A stretch of DNA of 54,431 nt from Conidiobolus incongruus B7586 (taxonomy: Eukaryota > Entomophthoromycota > Entomophthoromycetes > Entomophthorales > Conidiobolaceae), in contig JNEM01016925.1 of the NCBI GenBank assembly GCA_000697335.1, positions 1 to 54,431 on the forward strand. Reading direction: 5' to 3'. A program made the translations under genes and the position numbers. This document shows, one piece after another, positions 35,781 to 49,268 of this stretch. Numbering within the stretch: position 1 is the first letter of the stretch; the number at the start of each line of letters is the position of its first letter. A model generated the notes under the pieces. It was not told the origin of the DNA, searched no databases, and was given only the letters and a program-made list of their open reading frames with translations.

Positions 35781-37376
35781 TTATATAAAAGTATTTGAAT
35801 TTTGACTGGTATACGATTTGTGAGCTTGCATAGAATTATCCCCTTTGTCCACTTCATGTTGAAAGTGAGGTAAATTCAAATACACTTCGGTAGTTTTAGA
35901 ACTATCCCATATTCTATTTGATTCTACAGAGTTATTATTCTGTAAATAGGCTACATCGGATAAGTTATAAATATCTGGATTCATTATATTGTTGTTGGAT
36001 TGATTGTGGTGGGCTAAAAAGGTTGGATTTGACCATACCGCTTGCAAGATTTGATCGGGTGTAGTTAGACCTCCTTTCAAAAATGGATATTTACTAGATT
36101 TTTTAAGTTTGTATCTTTTAATTAAGAAATATATAATAGTTGATAGGATAAAGACACATATCAGTATAATAATGATCAGAGCATATAATGGTATTTCTAA
36201 AGCTTTGGCTGTTGGATTATAATTTCCAGATACTTTTAAATAATTTCTGAATTTCAAGTTTTTTAAATCAATAACTTGGATCTTGTCTTGATAACCTTCA
36301 TTTGTATTACCATGAACTAATATCAACTGATCTTTTAGTATAAAAGAATCATGTCTGTTGATGTTCACATTTGTCTTGTTTTGAGATGAGGCTTCCAAAT
36401 CGTAGCTTTCCCACGTTAATGAGCTATAGTCCAAAATACTAAGATATGGCTCATCGTGCTCTTCGCCATCAACCCATGAGATGCCGCCATAGATATATAC
36501 TTTTCCGTTATATACATTTGCTGAGAATCCGTATCTTCCATTTTTAATATCTGATACACTTTGTTTGGTTAGTTTTGTATTGATCACTTTCCATTCATTC
36601 AGGAGAGTATCATATTGCCATATGATGTCAATTGGATTAAGTCTAGTATTATTAGTAGAAGAGTGGTATTGTGAATTCATTTCCTTTTCATTGGATGACA
36701 TACCACCCAATACGAGCAGATAACGATCTTGGACCGCTACAGTTTTGTGACCTGCAACTGGAGGTATTTTGTTCTTAGTCGAATCACTTAAATTAATCCA
36801 TTCTTTAGTACCGAAATCATACTTGAAAAATAGATTGCAAAGAGCAGGCTCTTTGAAACGCCATGAGTAGGCTAATCCACCGAATACATAAAGAGCTGAA
36901 TTGGTAGGATTGGTAACAATATTTGCGGTGTAAGAATTCATTGGAAAAAGACGGAATTGAGGAATGGGAATGAAGCTAGAATCAAAAACCAGATCATTCT
37001 GAATAGGTTCTAGTTTACTAGTCCATTGTTCTTTAGTTATATTTTGTCCAAGAATGCTAGAAACATTTTGTCCCCCTAACATCCATAGCTCTTTTGACCT
37101 TTGAGCATTAATGGAAGAGGGAATGTTTAAGAATTGAGGCGTATATGCTGTCGAGGTATTTATTAAATGAAATATCTTTCCGTCTCTACTGATTTCATCT
37201 ATAGAACCATCTTTTAAAGTGTACGTAGTTACTCTTGGATGAGAATTATCTGTACGATCAAAGTCATAAGCATAAATAGCTCCATTTTTGTATATACTCG
37301 TTGTATACAATGTTTTTAATTGGAGCGCAAATATTAGATATTTGTTTAATATAATCAATATAAATAACAAGTTCAT
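35781..37376 (-). CDS. Kelch-ectodomain type I membrane protein, copy 8 (intronless)
   Basis: A single exon of 531 aa. It has a signal peptide (MNLLFILIILNKYLIFA) and a propeller with ELWMLGG, LYVFGG, YLLVLGG and VYIYGG turns. NTNEGYQDKIQVIDL follows the conserved His-Gly with no intron; at 36310/36311, where other copies are spliced, the coding sequence is continuous and in register. After SGNYNPT comes the transmembrane helix (PLYALIIIILICVFILSTII), then basic residues (KRYKLKK), LQAVWSNPT and VYLNLPHFQHEVDKGD. It belongs with copies 6 and 7. The lack of the intron suggests precise loss, since copies of both subgroups keep it. Function unknown. Confidence 0.9.
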   Translation of the reverse strand: MNLLFILIILNKYLIFALQLKTLYTTSIYKNGAIYAYDFDRTDNSHPRVTTYTLKDGSIDEISRDGKIFHLINTSTAYTPQFLNIPSSINAQRSKELWMLGGQNVSSILGQNITKEQWTSKLEPIQNDLVFDSSFIPIPQFRLFPMNSYTANIVTNPTNSALYVFGGLAYSWRFKEPALCNLFFKYDFGTKEWINLSDSTKNKIPPVAGHKTVAVQDRYLLVLGGMSSNEKEMNSQYHSSTNNTRLNPIDIIWQYDTLLNEWKVINTKLTKQSVSDIKNGRYGFSANVYNGKVYIYGGISWVDGEEHDEPYLSILDYSSLTWESYDLEASSQNKTNVNINRHDSFILKDQLILVHGNTNEGYQDKIQVIDLKNLKFRNYLKVSGNYNPTAKALEIPLYALIIIILICVFILSTIIYFLIKRYKLKKSSKYPFLKGGLTTPDQILQAVWSNPTFLAHHNQSNNNIMNPDIYNLSDVAYLQNNNSVESNRIWDSSKTTEVYLNLPHFQHEVDKGDNSMQAHKSYTSQNSNTFI

Positions 37377-37430
37377 TGCTTCTGAAATAAAATTGTAATC
37401 AAAATCACTAAATTATTCGCATTGCTCTGC

Positions 37431-37440
37431 TATTTATATA
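37431..37440 (-). promoter_or_regulatory. TATA box of kelch copy 8
   Basis: TATATAAATA on the minus strand, 55-64 nt before the ATG. Confidence 0.6.
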
Positions 37441-39706
37441 AGGATCTCTGATTTCATTTGATAACAAATTTGAATTTAATTATATCTTACATTTATGCAA
37501 TTTATACCATAAATTGAACATTCTTAAACTTGGTAAAATTGCATTACTTATCTTTTACCTCCAAAAAATCTAATATAAACAGGTAAATATAATAAAATGA
37601 ATCCGAATCTTTTTTAAAAATTATATTCATAACTTGATATACTAAATAACTATTAAAAACTAATGTTAAAAAGTATTGCCATGATATCTAACTTCCAATC
37701 TTTTTTTGAATACGCATGAATGTTGAGCGAATCGTTGCATTGCCCCCAGATTGTCACTCAAATTGAATTATATTTTAAAGCAATCAAACCTGATTAATTT
37801 TATTACACAATTGGTTAATTAATTCAAATGCCATATTTTTTCAATATTTATTTATAATTGAAAAAAATTATAGAACTGATATTGACCGTTTACAATATAA
37901 TAATTCTTTTATAAGTTGAAAATTTTAATAAAAACAGTTTATATATTATTATAAAATTTACCAAATTACTAAATTTAATCACATTATTTATATTCATAAT
38001 TTGATATGATAAACCAAATTTCAAACAGCAAGATAATTTAATGTGACGGACTGGTATAACACAATCAGATTTTTAAATAATTTTCCCAGTTTCAAAAGTT
38101 TGGACCAAATACAATCGATATTGGATAGATTTATTTATATTCGAAGTCACCAAGCCATTTAAGTGTTCATGTATATATGATACTTGGTCTAAATTCAATT
38201 TTTATAAATTTTTACTGATCTGTGTAAATAGTGATGAGTTTAGTGTAACATGAAGATCAATATTTAAAATAAATTTAAATTATTTAATAGCAACATTATG
38301 AATTTATAACAATATTATTATCGTTGTTATTATTTAAAATTATTAAGCTTTAACTATTATAAATAATAGTCAGCTTTAAATACTATATATTCATATCCTT
38401 GAGAATTTATAAAATTAATAAGACCATCTTAAAATATATCAATGTTTTGTTAATGGCATATTCAAAATGGAAATTATACTTCAATAAATGAATATATAAA
38501 TAAGCTTAGAGTATTAATAATTGTGTATTTATTTTAATTAAATAATGTTTTGAGAAAAAAATGGAAATAAAAGGAATAGGCTAATAATATAATTATAAAT
38601 ATTATCATTTTTATATAAATTCGATATCAATTGGATATGATTCAATATAAGATATATAAATATAGACTCTTGATTATATATTCAATATTATGAATATATT
38701 GAAAGAATTGAATTATAAAAGGAAAGAGATAAATTGAAAAATTTCACGATTTTTTGCAAAATATTTTTTTAGTTTTAGTCATTATTTCTGATTTCAAAGT
38801 TGAATTTATGTAATCATTAGTAAATATAATAAAGTGTGGTTGAAATGAAATATTTAATGATGTCCTATAAGTTTTTGATTTGGATATAAAAATTGTGAAA
38901 AAATAGTTAAACATGTATTTAAATTGATTATATTGAGAATTAAGTTTTAATAAACTCAACAATATTTGATAATGTGATCTGTAATATTTGAAAAAATCAA
39001 AATGGATCGGATTGATGGTGAAGTAATAATATGGTAGCAATAAACAAGCGTGTTATATTCATAACTCTTAGTGATTAAAACTTAAAAACATGGAACCATG
39101 AATATTATAATTCAATATACTTTAAGTTTTATATTATTTTATATTATATTCGCATTAACTTGATGAATTATTAAAATAAATCAATGTAAATTTAATATTT
39201 TAGAGAATAATATCAATTTCTGATTTATATTCTAAAATTACTTCTATATCATTATAATAATAAATTGTTTTTTTATTTTAGTACACTGAAATTTTAACAA
39301 TTGAGATATTCTATAATTTAGTTGAAAATATCATTACAAATATCGTTTTGGAAAGATGAAATGAATTCATCAAGATTAAGATTAACAGGAGCAACAATTA
39401 ATAAGATTTATTATCACTGATTCATATCATCCAAATTATTAATTCTTCAAACTCAATTTTTTCACTAGATAAAATTTGACAATAACCTTTTAAATTTTTT
39501 TCAAAGTATTTCAAATCTTTTTTATTCAATTCAAATTTATATAAAACCAGTCACAAAAATCCCATAATTTTAGTAAAATCAATAATATGAAACGAAATAA
39601 AACTTTGGTATTTATAATTAAATTCATTCTTTCATTCTTTCTTTCATTCAATATTGTTTATCCTTTCTCTTTGAGTTTTTTTGGATAATACTAAATAATT
39701 GATATT
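37441..39706. other. Divergent intergenic region between the kelch array and Ric8, 2.3 kb
   Basis: It separates the accessory array from the housekeeping block. A pyrimidine-rich tract with TTCATTCTTT units at about 39625-39675, just upstream of Ric8, may be promoter sequence. The open frame at 38744-39040 (minus) is low-complexity and not believed. Confidence 0.55.
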
Positions 39707-41416
39707 ATGACTACAGAATTAGAATTAAAAAATTTAATTGATAATTATAATTGTGATAACCCTGGTAACTATTTAATATTATTCATATCTATTCGAAATA
39801 ATTAATTTAATATTTTAGATAAGGTATTATTAATTCAGTTAGTTAAAGACTGCTTAAATAATGACACTTTTAAAAATTTCTCTGATGAGAGTAACTATAT
39901 TATTATATGTTATATTTAATTTATATTCATTATTAAATTTTCATTAATTTAGTCAAATTAAAAATTTTTACATTTATTAAAAGTTTTATTAAAACTAAAG
40001 AACAAGCTGAAAGTTGGATAGATATTCAGAATGAACCACTGGTAAGTCGTTTTATATTGATTTTAATTAGATTGTTCATCTGTGTCATAGATTTTAGATC
40101 TTTTCCTAGTTCGAGGTGGATTAAAGAATTCTGATAACATTTTGGATACTGCTTGGAGTTTGGAGAGTTTAAAGTGTTTGGCAAATGCAATGCTTCAGAT
40201 GGAAAAATTTAGGACTCTGTTTGTCAATTCGGGCGCTTATAAAATAATTTTGACTAGATTGCAAGCTGAAGACAAAGTATTATTCTAGATATTATTTAAT
40301 ATTCATAGTCGACTGATTGTTAATTAGATAGCGAATGGAGATATCAAATTCCTTTACTATCGATTGATTTATTTGGGTACTTTGACTTTCAATAATGTGG
40401 TGGAAGCTCTCTTCAAATGCGATATGCAACAACTTAATAAGGATGCTATCGAAACGGAATTCGGTCCTAATACCATCTTTAATAAGGAATTTCTATTGAC
40501 GGATTGGTTTAAAATTTTATTTAATATGCACTACACTGCAACTAAAGCTAATCCTCCTAAAGTAGATGATACTTTGTTAACTAATTTTTCAAAGTAACTA
40601 TCAAGATTATTAATATTATATTTGAATCTAAAAGTATATTTAAATAACAGGATTATTCCAGATGTCATCGGTGTACTTAAAGACTACCCTCCTACCGGAA
40701 TGAGTTCACCAGGGATTAATGCTATTCACGTTTTAATGAATTTCAAACCTCATGAATTCCAAAATTTGAACTTATCAGATGAAATTTATGAATTCTTAAC
40801 CAATATTACCTTGAAATTAATTGAATCTACAGTGTCCAATACTGATGAACATGCCAATTTAGCACCCGTGGTCATGTTTGGTTCTTTACTGGTGAAATCG
40901 AATGAAGTATCTAAGAAGCAATTCCAAGCTGCCATTATTCCTGAAACCTCAGATCGTAAAAAACCTTTGGGATATGGAGAAACGTTCTCATCCAAGTTCA
41001 TTGGTTTATTGACTCAAACTCCAATTAACAATTTGAAAGATGCTGTAGGTGATCTATTATTCGTTTTATCCGACGAGAATGGTGATACCATGGTTTCTAA
41101 CTTTGGTTATGGTAACTGCGCTGGTTATCTTGTGAATCATACCATTCCATTCAATATCCCTGATGATGAAGCTAAAAACCATATTAACCCTATCACTGGT
41201 CAATTGAGAGAGAATGAAGTTAGGAGAGAACTTCAAAATATGACGATGGAAGAGAAGGAAAGAGAAGCTGAGAGATTGTTCGTTTTATTCGAAAGGATGA
41301 AGAAAAATCCAGCAATTAATATTGTTAACCCTGTAGAATTGGCTCAGAGAGAGGGAAAATTGGAAAACATTCCTGATACTGATCCAAGTGATAGTGATGA
41401 TGAAACTCTGGCTTAA
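39707..41416 (+). CDS. ric8: Ric8/synembryn, G-alpha chaperone and exchange factor
   Basis: Exons: 39707-39764, 39819-39890, 39953-40041, 40091-40276, 40328-40593, 40651-41416; 478 aa. Ric8 folds nascent G-alpha subunits and promotes their GDP release in the cytoplasm and at the membrane; it is made of armadillo/HEAT-like repeats. Seen here: the VLKDYPPTGMSSPGINAIHV block (about residue 230), SDRKKPLGYGETFSSK, LKDAVGDLLFVLSDENGD, the family signature GYGNCAGYL (about 385), NPITGQL, and MEEKEREAERLFVLFERM near the C-terminus, which ends in an acidic DPSDSDDE. The length is close to filamentous fungal Ric8. All five introns are 48-62 nt with consensus ends and the model closes in frame. Yeasts such as Saccharomyces lack this gene. 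The start is the first ATG giving a continuous frame. Confidence 0.92.
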
Positions 41417-41618
41417 GATGAAATTATAAGTTAGTTTTGAAAATAAATATTGTTTTAAGGAAGATTATACATTAAATATTTTAATAAAGAATTTATATTG
41501 ATATTAAATATTTATTGTTATGTTGTGATGATCTTGATATGGCATTGATCTAATGAAATTGTGGATATACAATCGGATAAACCAAAGTCAAAATAGAGAT
41601 CAAATATTCGATATTGAT

Positions 41619-41691
41619 GCTTCTTTGGCGCAGTTGGCAGCGCGTGAGTCTCATAATCTCGAGGTCGTCGGTTCGAACCCGACAGGGAGCA
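41619..41691 (+). tRNA. tRNA-Met(CAT), elongator type
   Basis: A 73-nt cloverleaf without an intron. Acceptor GCTTCTT pairs with AGGGAGC; the D stem is GCGC/GCGC. The anticodon loop is CTCATAA with CAT at 41652-41654. The anticodon stem has the T-T closing mismatch typical of elongator tRNA-Met. T stem GTCGG/CCGAC with loop TTCGAAC, discriminator A. The A and B boxes for RNA polymerase III are intact. Confidence 0.95.
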
Positions 41692-41703
41692 TCGACTATA
41701 ACA

Positions 41704-41709
41704 TTTTTT
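41704..41709 (+). terminator. RNA polymerase III T-run after tRNA-Met
   Basis: Six consecutive T residues starting 13 nt after the tRNA end. Confidence 0.8.
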
Positions 41710-42103
41710 ACAACCTTTAATTTATTTCCTTTTTTTCATTAATATATAATAATTATCTATCTTTTATTATTTACCAAATTAATAAATCAAATATCTCATA
41801 AACCTTTTTAAAAATAAGGTATTAGATAAGATGTAGAATTTAAATTTAATAAAATATATAAGGATACATAAAAGTGAAAATTACGCATATATTAAAAATA
41901 AGTTTTATAAATTATAATCACAACTGCGAAAAATGTGCTTCCATTTCGCTTATTGGATATAAGAGGGACGATCAATATAAATCGGTTGGTTGAATGGTAT
42001 ATTATGTTTCAAAGTGCATCTTGGTGAATATTAGTTGTAGATAAAGTCGACCTCAAACTAATAGTATTATGAAAATGATTATTAAAATCATGATTGGTTT
42101 AGG
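41710..42103. other. 3' flank of the epsin gene and tRNA, 400 bp
   Basis: AT-rich; no gene was seen. Confidence 0.5.
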
Positions 42104-43804
42104 TTAGAAGAAGGGATTCGTCTTGGGGTTGGTAGTGCTATAACCGCTGCTTTGGAATACATTGTTATTGTTCGTGGGATTGTGATTGAAGTTTATGTTA
42201 TTCTAAATCAAAGTTAGTAATTATGCGCAGTGAATAAGTATATTTGACTTACAAGTCCGTAGTTATTGTTTTGAGATTGGGATGGTGAACCCATGGAGTT
42301 GAAGGGATTGTGGGTTGACATATTTGGACTCTGGCTTGACATGGATGGGCTTTGATTGCGGTTCTGAATTAGACTGGCGAACGGATCTGTGCGAGCATTA
42401 TTCCTAGCGATTTCAGCCAATTGTGCGTTTGCATCGTTTGCTAGCTGATGGGGAAGAGGCTTAGCATTGAATCCACCATCGAAGGCATTGGAGAATTGAG
42501 ACTGAGGGTTTGAATTTTGATTACCGAAGATGTTATTAAGTCCATTATGCTGTGGTGTTGTGTTCTGTTGTTGGAAAATATTTTGCTGAGGCTGTGAATG
42601 CATGGTGAATGGATTACCTGATGAATAGTCAAGTCCAGAAAATTCTTGCATTTGAGATTGTGGCTTAGCTGGCTGTTGTGGAGTAGAGAAATCAATTCCT
42701 AAAAGATCAACTTGAGGATTGCTGGGAGTGGTATTTGTATTTTGACCAATGGGGTTGCCAAAAAAATCGTATTGGTTCATATTCACAGGAGGGGTGGGTG
42801 TAGTATCGTTGAGAAGAATTAGTTCATTTTGACGAGCTATGTTATTTTGACTATTCAAATATTCCTGTTTACTTAACTCAATTGCTTTCTGAAGATCGGA
42901 ATCAGAATCTTCTCTTCTCATGTTATTTGTAGCATATTGACTCTGGCCGCGAGGTTGAGGTGTTCTTAAACTTTCTTGTATAGCCTGTTGATATGCGCGT
43001 TCTTCGTCGTATATTGCTCTGCCAGAAGCTCCCATTCCTAAACGATCGGGTGCACTGGAATATAACTCTGAGCCATATCCAGAGTTACCATATGGGTTGT
43101 TTGGATGGCCATAACCATCGCTAGCATATTGCTGAAGGTTAGATCTAATTTCTTTGAGTTTAGCATCATCAGTTAGTAATTCAGTCAAATCTTTTGCTTT
43201 CTGTCGAACTAAACAGGTAATTAATAAAAATTGATAAGCTTAAGAATATGAAATTTACCTGCTGAGCCTTGGTCCCTACCACTATCATCTATATATTGAA
43301 ATTCTCTTAAAGTTTTAACAATATGCAAATTATTTTTAGCGTGAGCAATAACTTCTGAAGAACCGTTATAAATCAAGTATTCGAGTAGAGAAAGCGACTA
43401 AATGAAAATCATTTGATATTAAAAATGATTAATTAGTTAAAGTTGATTTGAATAAAAACCTTAAAAACATGTCTCCAAAGCCTTCCTGGGTCATTCAATC
43501 TTTTATCAATAATTTCCATAATTTCAATAAAGTTATGACTATAATAATCTACATAAATAAAAGTTAAATAACAATGCAATTGATGATAATTACCGTATAA
43601 AGGAAGCTCTAGCGATTTCACTCATCAAAGCACCAGAAGGACCTCCAGCCTCATTGGAGGTAGCTTCAACTACTTTAACTTGAATTTCAGAGTGACCTTT
43701 TGTAAAGTTTTTGCTATAATGGTTGAATTAATAGGCATAATAGTGAATACATGAAGGATCCCTTACACACTTCGAACGACACTTTTAGCTTTTGATATAG
43801 ACAT
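42104..43804 (-). CDS. ENT1: Epsin (ENTH-domain endocytic adaptor)
   Basis: Exons in transcript order: 43767-43804, 43594-43713, 43460-43538, 43259-43397, 42253-43208, 42104-42202; 476 aa. Epsin binds PI(4,5)P2, ubiquitinated cargo and clathrin at forming endocytic pits. The ENTH domain covers about residues 1-145, with MSISKAKSVVRSVKNFTKG forming the membrane-inserting helix 0, then EATSNEAGGPSG, a DKRLNDPGRLWRHVFK block and LSLLEYLIYNGS. Two ubiquitin-interacting motifs follow (YQQAIQESL, DLQKAIELSKQEY). Then a Gln/Asn/Pro-rich disordered tail with DLLGIDF (clathrin-box-like), TDPFASL (AP2-type DPF), and NPF motifs GNPFTM, HNPFNS and a terminal TNPFF encoded by the last exon. The last intron has a perfect TACTAAC branch site; ignoring it would give a false C-terminus and lose the last NPF. 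Confidence 0.93.
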
Positions 43805-46800
43805 TTTAATATGAAAAGAGTGACTTAGTTCAATTTGTATAAAATGACTAATAAACGACCCACTTAATTACTGAGTTGAACTTTATTATCCAAATATTCA
43901 TCATAACTTTTTATTGGATCACGTGTAGCCAATTGTTTTTATCAATTCCAATTTGTTTCAATATCCTACTTAATTCAAATACACTTGAAAGTGATCAATA
44001 TATAATGTAGTGATCAAATTTATTATTCAATAAATTCAAACCCTTTTCCCATATTATATTTATCCTTTATTTTTGTATTATTAGAATTTTCTATCATATT
44101 TTTTTAGCTCAAAACTACATCCTATCAAGTTTGAATCCGTATACTAACAAATATTGTAAAATTAGCAATAACTCATTGGTATAGCTATTAGTCTCTAATT
44201 TTCATAATTAAATAGCAACATTATAAAATTGTCATGTTATTATACAATATATAAATTTAAAAAAACTATTATAATATTAAAGTTGTATAAAATAATTTGA
44301 ATCAAATATTTTCAGTTATATTTGTTACACTAATGTGAATCAATTTATCCCATTTTATCTCGAATTTTTTAGTAATGTTAACCGAATATTCTAAAATTTA
44401 AACAATAATCAACTTAGTATAAATAAACCAATTTATTATCATAACCGTTTATAATATTATTTAAAATGGAAAATTTCATGGATGCAATAAGTACAGGGCC
44501 TTATTTGATATTAATATATTCAATTATTAGTATAATTGAAGCCCGGTTTAGTATCTGAAGATCAATTTTGTAATATTTCCAAAACAATATAAAATCACCA
44601 TCATTTTAAGGATATTAAAAACATTAAATATACAATATAAAAATTTAAGGTCTATCAAATAAATTGAATACTACAATATTCTTTAAATCTTAATACATAA
44701 GTAAAATTCTATAGATTTCTTGACTATATATAATATGTCAGATGAATACATTATTTTGAAATTTTGAAAAAAAAATTCTTATTTCTAATATTATTTGATA
44801 TTTATTGAGGTTTATATTAGTAATAGCATTTCACAGTCTTTCTAAATATGTAAAAACTTTAAAATTATATTGAATCTAAGGATCTTTGAGGTATTATAAT
44901 AATTCTTAATTTTTATTTTTATTTTATTTCAATTTCAATGTATTTTAATTTATAATTATCCGTTCTAGTAAATATGAATTCAAACTGAATAATGTCTAAT
45001 AAAATAGTATGAATATGATATATATTATATAAACGCTATAGTACTGACAGTCAAATTAAAATGAATATAAAAAATCAGAGAACTATTTTTAATATAAAAT
45101 TGGTGAAAATAGAATACACATCTATTATAAATATAGAATTCATCAAAATCAACAGATCAATGTACATTTATAAAAATTTTATAATTCGCTCTTTTTATCG
45201 TGTTTAAGGTTCGGTTAAATCCTAATTGGTCTATTCTATATTTGATCTAACATGAAAATTTTGATTTCATACAATTTAGTTCAGGTATATTGAATTTTGT
45301 AATTTCATATAAATTATATTTGAAATCAAAAATCATTATAATAATATAATCCTTGTAATTCAATATATTTTGAATAAATTTGAAATCACCAGACTAACTA
45401 GAGTTAAGCTGAATACTTGAACAGTATAAAAAGAGCGCAAAATAAACTCTAATTAATATTTGTAACATTGAAATGAAATAAATATCATTCAATATAACTG
45501 AAATAGCATTTAATAATATTGATGACCTATTTATAATTTTGATTATGAATATTATTCAGCAGATTCAGGTGATGAATATCAATCAACTTTAACGCAAAGT
45601 TTTATCTTATATTCAATATTCATTATTTTTTATCAAATATAATATTGTTAAATATTATGCTATTAATTCACAATATTCGCATTAAATATATCATACAAAT
45701 TAATATTAATAACAAAGATATGTTGAATAAACTATAATCCTCTATTTGAAAATTTGTTGATCTAACAACAGATATTAGTAGTTCAAATACCACTGTGAAA
45801 AAATATTCCAAATAATAACCAAAGATTTCGTTTGATTGTTAATAGCTCATTGCTATAACTCAACCATTCTTATATCAACAATAAACTACTCATTGTTAAA
45901 TTGTTAAAATACAAAATAATTATATTAAATATTTAACCTATTATTACTTTCAACACCATGTGGAATAAATTTGTAAACTGGTGCAATTAAATTTGGGTTT
46001 TTTATAGATATTATATATGTATTTCAACCTATTTGAAAAATTAATTTTAGATCAAAAATACATCATGTGCAAATCATCATAAGATGAATTCTCTATGATG
46101 TATCTGAACTATTTGGAATATATATCATATTTTTATAATATTTATTACTTTAGTTGAAATAACATTCAAAATATGATGAAAAAATATTATTTTAAGATTA
46201 TATCAACAGATAATCTACGTCATTTTCAATAAATCTTAAATGATACTTGTTGATCCGAATATACAATTAAAATTGATTTTAAAAATATTTTATAATTATT
46301 TATACTTTGGCATATTATTATATAAAAAATTAATTTAATAATTAAATTTTAATATTTTATGTATTGTAAAATTTGAATATAATTATATTATTTTAATTTC
46401 TACTATGTGAAAATTAATTGTTAATAATTATTAATAATATGAAATATTAAATAAACCTAAATTTATTGACTCATAATAATTTAAAAATCTCTATGATCAT
46501 AAAACTTTATTAACAAGTGATTTATATATGTTGAACTAATAATATTTTGTATTATATTTCAAATGATAGTATTTTTGTTGGGTAGAGTATTGTATGAATT
46601 GAATATAGCAATATCATTGACTAAATATCAAATGATATTCTTTAAATATATAGCTGAATATTGTAGTAACAATTTACAAGTATGCAAACTCAATTGAAAA
46701 TATATGAATATTGATATAAAAGGTATAATTCTTCAGTTATAGCTAAATACCAATCATATGATCAATATTGAAAAATGTATTTAAAAAGTAAGATTCTTTA

Positions 46801-47233
46801 TAAGTCTATTTTAACTAATAATACTGCATAGTGTTTATGCTTTTTTGAACTATATCAGGTTATATTTCATAAAGGTCACTACATCTATTTTTTGTTATTT
46901 TCAGATTTGTTATTGTATTTTTCTCAAAGTCCTTAATTGGATGTGGCAATATAACGAGAAAGTTTAATTGGATATATCTTAGAATATACGAATTAAATTA
47001 ACATATTTAATTTTACCATGTAAAAATAAAATAATGGAGATGTCACACTAAAACGAGTAAAAGATAAAAAATAGTAAAATTAAGATATGTATTTGTGTGA
47101 ACAAAATCTTGAAAATTCGAATCTGGGATTCATATTGTGGATAATGTTTAATTCTAAATCCAATATCATATGAAAAATTAATACATATTTTTAATATAAA
47201 TTATATTAATGGGAATATCTATATAAGTAGCGG
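43805..47233. other. Divergent intergenic region between epsin and glycerol kinase, 3.4 kb
   Basis: The largest gene-free gap in the housekeeping block. No believable frame. A pair of inverted words (CGCTCTTTTTAT at about 45187 and ATAAAAAGAGCG at about 45425) lies 230 bp apart, the second followed closely by AATAAA. This could be an old LTR, but the evidence is weak. Confidence 0.5.
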
Positions 47234-47241
47234 TATATAAA
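47234..47241 (+). promoter_or_regulatory. TATA box of the glycerol kinase gene
   Basis: TATATAAA, 63-70 nt before the ATG at 47304 and only 18-25 nt before an earlier ATG at 47259. With initiation usually about 30 nt downstream, the transcript should begin past the earlier ATG, which supports the later start. Confidence 0.6.
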
Positions 47242-47258
47242 CCTAGTTCATGGTTTGA

Positions 47259-49268
<2,010 letters not shown>

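Noticed and set aside
38744-39040. 98-residue minus-strand open frame
   Set aside because: Low-complexity Tyr/Phe/Asn/Ser composition; no start context or similarity; judged accidental.
42441-42695. 84-residue frame inside the epsin tail
   Set aside because: Out-of-frame shadow of the Gln/Asn-rich epsin coding exon on the same strand.
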